64,000 nt of DNA from Tupaia tana (Eukaryota; Chordata; Mammalia; Scandentia; Tupaiidae), in NCBI GenBank assembly GCA_026018925.1, contig JAKSZU010000018.1:62001-126000 (forward strand), read 5' to 3'. Positions 58,695-64,000 of the stretch are shown piece by piece; the stretch's first letter is position 1; each line of letters begins with the position of its first letter. Made by a program: the position numbers and the translations under genes. Under the pieces are notes generated by a model, which worked only from the letters and a program-made list of their open reading frames with translations, ran no database searches and was not told the origin of the DNA.

Positions 58695-60400
58695 TTAGAT
58701 TTTAACTTAGTTTTAGGGAGTAAGTTTAGGGCTACTGTTAATTTTAGGATCAGTGTTACGGTAGGAGTTAGCGTGAGGGTCAGGTTAGGGTTGGGTTTGA
58801 GCTTCAGGTGTCCGCCTAGGGTTAGGGTTAGGTGTATGGTTTGATTTAGGCTTCAGGTTAGGTTAGGTTTGAACTTAGTTTGAGGGAGTAAGTTTAGGGC
58901 TACTGGTAGTTTTCGGGTAACTGTTACGATTGGAGTTAGCGTCACGGCCAGGTTAGGGTTGGGGTTGAGCTTAAGGTGTCCACCTAGGGTTAGGGTTAGG
59001 TGTATGGTTTGATTTAGGCTTCAGGTTAGGTTATGTTTGAACTTATTTTGAGGGAGTAAGTTTAGGGCTACTGTTAGTTTTCGGTTAACTGTTACAGTTG
59101 GAGTAAGCGTCAGGGTCAGATTAGGTTTGGGGTTGAAGTTAAGGTGTCCGCCTAGGGTTAGGGTTAGGTGTATGGTTTGATTTAGGCTTCAGGTTAGGTT
59201 AGGTTGCAACTTAGTTTGAGGCAGTAAGTTTAGGGCTACTGTTAGTTTTCGGGTAACTGTTACGGTTGTAGTTAGCGTCAGGGCAGGTTAGGGTTGGGGT
59301 TGAGCTTAAGGTGTCCGCCTAGGGTTAGGGTTAGGTCTGTGATTTGAGTTAGGTTTCAGGTTAGGTTAGGTTTGAACTTAGTTTGAGAGAGTAAATTTGG
59401 GCTACTGTTAGTTTTCGGTTCAGTGTTACGGTTGGAGATAGCGTCAGGGTCAGGTTAGGGTTGGGGTTGAGCTTCAGGTTTCCGCCTTGGGTTCGGGTTA
59501 GGTCTATGGTTTGAGTTAGGCTTCAGGTTAGGTTAGGTTTGAACTTAGTTTGAGGGAGTAAGTTTAGGGCTACTGTTAGTTTTCGGTTCAGTGTTACGGT
59601 TGGAGATAGTGTCAGGGTCAGGTTAGGGTTGGGGTTGAGCTTCAGGTGTCCGCCTAGGGTTAGGGTTAGGTCTATGGTTTGAGTTAGGCTTCAGGTTAGG
59701 TTAGGTTTGAACTTAGTTTGAGGGATTAAGTTTAGGGCTACTGTTAGTTTTCGGTTCAGTGTTACGGTTGGAGTTAGCGTGAGGGTCAGGTTAGGGTTGG
59801 GTTTGAACTTCAGGTGTCCGCCTAGGGTTAGGGTTAGGTGTATGGTTTGATTTAGGCTTCAGGTTAAGTTAGGTTGGAACTTAGTTTGAGGCAGTAAGTT
59901 TAGGGCTACTGTTAGTTTTCGGGTAACTGTTACGGTTGGAGTTAGCGTCAGGGCAGGTTAGGGTTGGGGTTGAGCTTAAGGTGTCCGCCTAGGGTTAGGG
60001 TTAGGTCTGTGATTTGAGTTAGGGTTCAGGTTAGGTTAGGTTTGAACTTAGTTTGAGGGAGTAAGTTTAGGGCTACTGGTAGTTTTCGGGTAACTGTTAC
60101 GATTGGAGTTAGCGTCACGGCCAGGTTAGGGTTGGGGTTGAGCTTAAGGTGTCCACCTAGGGTTAGGGTTAGGTGTATGGTTTGATTTAGGCTTCAGGTT
60201 AGGTTATGTTTGAACTTATTTTGAGGGAGTAAGTTTAGGGCTACTGTTAGTTTTCGGTTAACTGTTACAGTTGGAGTAAGCGTCAGGGTCAGATTAGGTT
60301 TGGGGTTGAAGTTAAGGTGTCCGCCTAGGGTTAGGGTTAGGTGTATGGTTTGATTTAGGCTTCAGGTTAGGTTAGGTGTGAACTTAGTTTGAGGGAGTAA
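58695..60400 (+). repeat. Partial HOR unit at the end of domain A'
   Basis: This unit begins with the TTAGATTTTAAC marker and includes the TTATGTTTGAACTTATTTTG monomer near 59,034, as in the full 19-monomer unit. Near 60,040 it jumps from the TCTGTGATTTGAG monomer to one with GGCTACTGGTAG and GTTACGATTGG, which belongs near the unit start. The unit is thus broken by an internal rearrangement. Confidence 0.7.
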
Positions 60401-63400
60401 GTTTAGGGTTATTGTTAGTTTTCGGTTCAGTATTATGGTTGGAGTTAGCGTCAGGGTCAGGTTAGGGTTGGGGTTAGATTTAGGTGTCTGCCTAGGGCTA
60501 GGGTTATGTCCATGGTTTGATTTAGGCTCCAGGTTAGGTTACATTTGAACTTAGTTTGAGTGAGTAAGTTTAGGGCTACTGTTAGTTTTCGGTTCAGTGT
60601 TACGGTTGGAGATAACGTCAGGGTCAGGTTAGGGTTGGAGTTGAGCTTAAGGTGTCCGCCTAGGGTGATGGTTAGGTCTGTGGTTTGATTTAGGCTTCAG
60701 GTTAGGTTACGTTTGAACTTAGTTTGAGTGAGTAAGTTTAGGGCTACTGTTAGTTTTCGGTTCAGTGTTACGGTTGGAGATAGCGTCAGGGTCAGGTTAG
60801 GGTTGGGGTTGAGCTTCAGGTGTCCGCCTATTGTTAGCGTTAGGTCTATGATTTGAGTTAGGCTTCAGGTTATGTTAGGTTTGAACTTAGTTTGAGGGAA
60901 TAAGTTTAGGCCTATTGTATTTTTTGGTTCAGTGTTATGGTTGAATTTAGCCTCAGGGTCAGGTTAGGGTTGGGGTCAAGCTTAAGGTGTCCGCCTAGGG
61001 TTAGGGTTAGGTCTATTGTTTGAGTTAGGCTTCAGGTTAGGTTAGGTTTGAACTTAGTTTGAGGGAGTAAGTTTAGGGCTACTGTTAGTTTTCGTTCAGT
61101 GTTACGGTTGGAGGTAGCGTGAGGGTCAGGTTAGGGTTGGGGTTGAGCTTAAGGTGTCCTCCTAGGGTTAGGGTTAGGTCTGTGGTTTGAGTTAGGCTTC
61201 AGGTTAGGTTAGGTTTGAACTTAGTTTGAGGGAGTAAGTTTAGGACTACTGTTAGTTTTCGGTTCAGTGTTACGGTTGGAGATAGCGTCAGGGTCAGGTT
61301 AGGGTTGGGGTTGAGCTTCAGGTGTCCGCCTAGAGTTAGGGTTAGGTGTATGGTTTGAGTTAGGCTTCAGGTTAGGTTAGGTTTGAACTTAGTTTGAGGG
61401 AGTAAGTTTAGGGCTACTGTTAGTATTCGGTTCAGTGTTACAGTTGGAGTTAGTGTGAGGGTCAGGTTAGGGTTCGGGTTGAGCTTAAGGTGTGCGCCTA
61501 GGGTTAGGGTTAGGTTTATGGTTTGATTTAGGCTTCAGGTTAGGTTAGGTTTGAACTTAGATTGAGGGAGTAAGTTTAGGGCTACTGTTAGTTTTCGGGT
61601 AACTGTTACGGTTGGAGTTAGCGTTAGGGCCAGGTTATGTTTGTGGTTGAGCTTAAGGTGTCCGCCTAGAGTTACGGTTAGGTGTATGGTTTTATTTAGG
61701 CTTCAGGTTAGGTTATGTTTGAACTTAGGTTGAGGGCGTAAGTTTAGGGCTAGTGTTAGTTTTCGGTTAACTGTTATGTTTGGAGTAAGCGTCAGGGTTA
61801 GGTTAGGTTTGGGGTTGAGCTTATGGTGTCCGCCTAGGGTTTGGGTTAGGTGTATGGTTTGATTTAGGCTTCAGGTTAGGTTAGGTTTGAACTTAGTTTG
61901 AGGGAGTAAGTTTAGGGCTACTGTTAGTTTTCGGTTAACTGTTACAGTTGGAGTAAGGGTCAAGGTCAGGGTAGGGTGGGGTTTAAGCATGAGGTGTCTG
62001 CCCAGGGTTAGGTTTAGGTCTATGATTTGATTTAGGCTTCAGGTTAGGTTAGGTTTGAACTTAGTTTGAGGGAGTCAGTTTAGGTCTACTTTTAGTTTTC
62101 GGTTCAGTGTTACGGTTGGATTTAGCCTCAGGGTCAGGTTAGGGTTGTGGTTAAGCTTAATGTGTCCGCCTAGGGTTAGGGTTAGGTCTATTGTTTGAGT
62201 TAGGCTTCAGGTTAGGTTAGGTTTGAACTTAGTTTGAGGGAGTAAGTTTAGGGCTACTGTTAGTTTTTTGGTTCAGTGTTACGTTTGGAGTTAGCGTGAG
62301 GGTCAGGTTAGGGTTGGGGTTGAGCTTAAGGTGTCCACCTAGGGTTAGGGTTAGGTCTGTGGTTTGAGATAGGCTTCAGGTTAGGTTAGGTTTGAACTTA
62401 GTTTGAGGGAGTAAGTTTAGGGTTACTGTTAGTTTTCGGTTCAGCGTTACGGTTGGAGATAGCGTCAGGGTCAGGTTAGGGTTGGGGTTGAGCTTCAGGT
62501 GTCCGCCTTGGGTTAGGGTTAGGTCTATGGTTTGAGTTAGGCTTCAGGTCAGGTTAGGTTTGAACTTAGTTAGAGGGAGTAAGTTTAGGGCTACTGTTAG
62601 TTTTCGGTTCAGTGTTACGGTTGGAGATAGCGTCAGGTTCTGGTTAGGGATGTGGTTGAGTTTCAGGTGTCCGCCTAGGGTTAGGGTTAGGTCTATGGTT
62701 TGAGTTAGGCTTCAAGTTAGGTTAGGTTTGAAGTTAGTTTGAGGGCCTAAGTTTAGGGCTACTGTTATTTTTCGGGTAACTGTTACTGTTGGAGTTAGCG
62801 TCAGGGCCAGGTTAGGCTTGGGGTTGAGCTTAAGGTGTCCGCCTAGGGTTAGGGTTAGGTCTATGATTTGATTTGGGCTTCAGGTTAGGTTAGGTTTGAA
62901 CTTAGTTTGAGGGAGTGAGTTTAGGGCTACTGTTAGTTTTCGGTTAACTGTTACGGTTGGAGTAAGCCTCAGGGTCAGGTTAGGTTTGGGGTTGAGCTTA
63001 AGGTGTCCGCCTAGGGTTAGGGTTTGGTGTATGGTTTGATTTAGGCTTCAGGTTAGGTTAGGTTTGAACTTAGTTTGAGGGAGTAAGTTTAGGGCTACTG
63101 TTAGTTTTTGTTTAACTGTTACGGTTGGAGTAAGCGTCAGGGTCAGGTTAGGGTGGGGTTAAGCATAAGGTGTCCGCCTAGGGTTAGGGTTAGGTCTATT
63201 GTTTCATTTAGGCTTCAGGTTAGGTTAGGATTGAACTTAGTTTGAGGGAGTAAGTTTAGGGCCACTGTTAGTTTTCGGTTCAGTGTTACGGTTCGATTTA
63301 GCCTCAGGTTCAGGTTAGGTTTGGGGTTAAGCTTAAGGTGTCCGCCTAGGGTTAGGGTTAGGTCTATTGTCTGAGTTAGGCTTCAGGTTAGGTTAGGTTT

Positions 63401-64000
63401 GAACTTAGTTTGAGGGAGACAGTTTTGGGCTACTGTTAGTTTTCATTTAACTGTTACGGTTGGAGTAAGCGTCAGGGTCAGGTTAGGGTGGGGGTTAAGC
63501 ATAAGGTGTCCGCCTAGGGTTAGGGTTAGGACTATGGTTTCATTTAGGCTTCATGTTAGGTTAGGATTGAACTTAGTTTGAGGGAGTAAGTTTAGGGCTA
63601 CTGTTAGTTTTCGGTACAATGTTATGTTTGGAGTTAGCGTGACGGTCCGGTTAGGGTTCGGGTTGAGCTTAAGGTGTTCGCCTAGGGTTAGGGTTAGGCC
63701 TGTGGTTTGAGTTAGGCTTCAGGTTAGGTTAGGTTTGAACTTAGTTTAAGGGAGTAAGTTTAGGGCTACTGTTAGTTTTCGGTTAACTTTTACGTTTGGA
63801 GTAAGCGTCAGGGTCAGGTTAGGGTTGGGGTCAAGCTTAAGGTGTCCTCCTAGGGTTAGGGTTAGGTCTGTGGTTTGAGTTAGGCTTCAGGTTAGGTTAG
63901 GTTTGAACTTAGTTGGAGGGATTAAGTTTAGGGCTACTGTTAGTTTTCGGGTAACTGTTACTGTTGGAGTTAGCGTCAGGGCCAGGTTCGGGTTGGGGTT
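60400..64000 (+). repeat. Domain B', related to 32,880-38,000
   Basis: The monomer order follows that after 32,880, with rare markers in the same sequence: GATAACGTC, the altered CCTATTGTATTTTTT start, GGTTATGTTTG, GGCTAGTG, and GGGTCAAGC near the end. From about 62,100 on the match is to various parts of 35,600-39,300 and is less collinear. Differences are frequent, so this is an older relation than the large duplications. The array runs off the window here. Confidence 0.7.

Larger units (their letters stand above)
1..64000 (+). repeat. Telomere-related 168-bp satellite array, uninterrupted
   Basis: The same 168-bp G/T-rich unit repeats head to tail from the first to the last base, roughly 381 times, without inversion or inserted foreign sequence. 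The period can be counted directly: the GGGCTACTG start recurs 168 bp apart (52,021 and 52,189), and larger repeats are spaced at near multiples of 168 (672, 1,849, 6,717). Base composition of a typical monomer is about 37% G, 35% T, 17% A and 11% C, so the strands are strongly asymmetric. Both window ends fall inside a monomer, so the array continues on both sides. No stretch over 300 bp lacks the repeat. This is non-coding satellite DNA of a eukaryote; chromosomal position (subtelomeric, pericentromeric or other) cannot be decided from the window. Confidence 0.97.

Noticed and set aside
1..64000. CRISPR array, because of regular short repeats
   Set aside because: The whole 168-bp unit repeats with no unique spacers, and there are no cas genes; the sequence is a satellite.
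1..64000. True telomere
   Set aside because: Perfect TTAGGG runs never exceed about 2.7 units; the rest of every monomer is degenerate, and higher-order structure is present.
1..64000. Alpha-satellite-like centromere with CENP-B boxes
   Set aside because: The length (168 against 171 bp) is close, but the sequence is G/T-rich rather than AT-rich. I found no match to NTTCGNNNNANNCGGGN; the nearest, TTTCGGGTAACTG, lacks the CGGG part.
1..64000. Bacterial or phage origin
   Set aside because: No coding sequence in 64 kb, a telomere-type hexamer, CpG decay and nested higher-order repeats all point to eukaryotic satellite DNA.

Overview
The whole 64 kb window is one uninterrupted tandem satellite array. 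I see no gene, RNA gene, transposon or unique sequence anywhere in it. The unit is a G/T-rich monomer of 168 bp (about 381 copies), always in the same orientation, and the array runs off both ends of the window. Every monomer carries a short intact run of the telomere hexamer TTAGGG (about 2.7 units) beside the sequence TCCGCC. Set in a six-base register, the other parts of the monomer also look like decayed GGGTTA hexamers (28 x 6 = 168). The simplest reading is a eukaryotic satellite born from telomere repeats, in an organism with TTAGGG telomeres. Variation at the CpG sites is often to TG or CA, which suggests CpG methylation. An animal is the likeliest host, but I cannot name the species. 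A subtelomeric or pericentromeric location is inferred, not shown.

Layout. Domain A (1 to about 33,400) is built from a higher-order repeat (HOR) of 19 monomers (about 3.19 kb), present also in 18-monomer and 26-monomer forms. Five such units form a set of about 16.6 kb that is itself repeated: 1-13,839 reappears almost unchanged at 16,616-30,447. Domain B (about 33,400-52,213) uses other monomer variants. It holds a 4-monomer repeat (672 bp, twice, 35,641-36,984) and a large tandem duplication (38,271-45,491 and 45,492-52,213). The two large copies differ by a 3-monomer block. Domain A' (about 52,214-60,400) returns to domain A sequence; 53,101-58,694 matches 14,161-19,755. Domain B' (about 60,400 to the end) returns to the variants of 32,900-38,000. 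The window therefore reads A-B-A'-B', repeat within repeat at about 6 bp, 168 bp, 0.67-4.4 kb, 6.7-16.6 kb and about 27-39 kb.

There is no gene network to describe. The functional content that can be argued for is a dense set of telomere-protein-type half-sites (three per monomer), G-rich tracts on one strand, and four CpGs per monomer. Open reading frames of 60-103 codons occur only because 168 is divisible by three and a few monomers have lost stop codons; I do not regard them as genes. Boundaries were aligned by eye and are good to about 20 bp unless a marker is stated.
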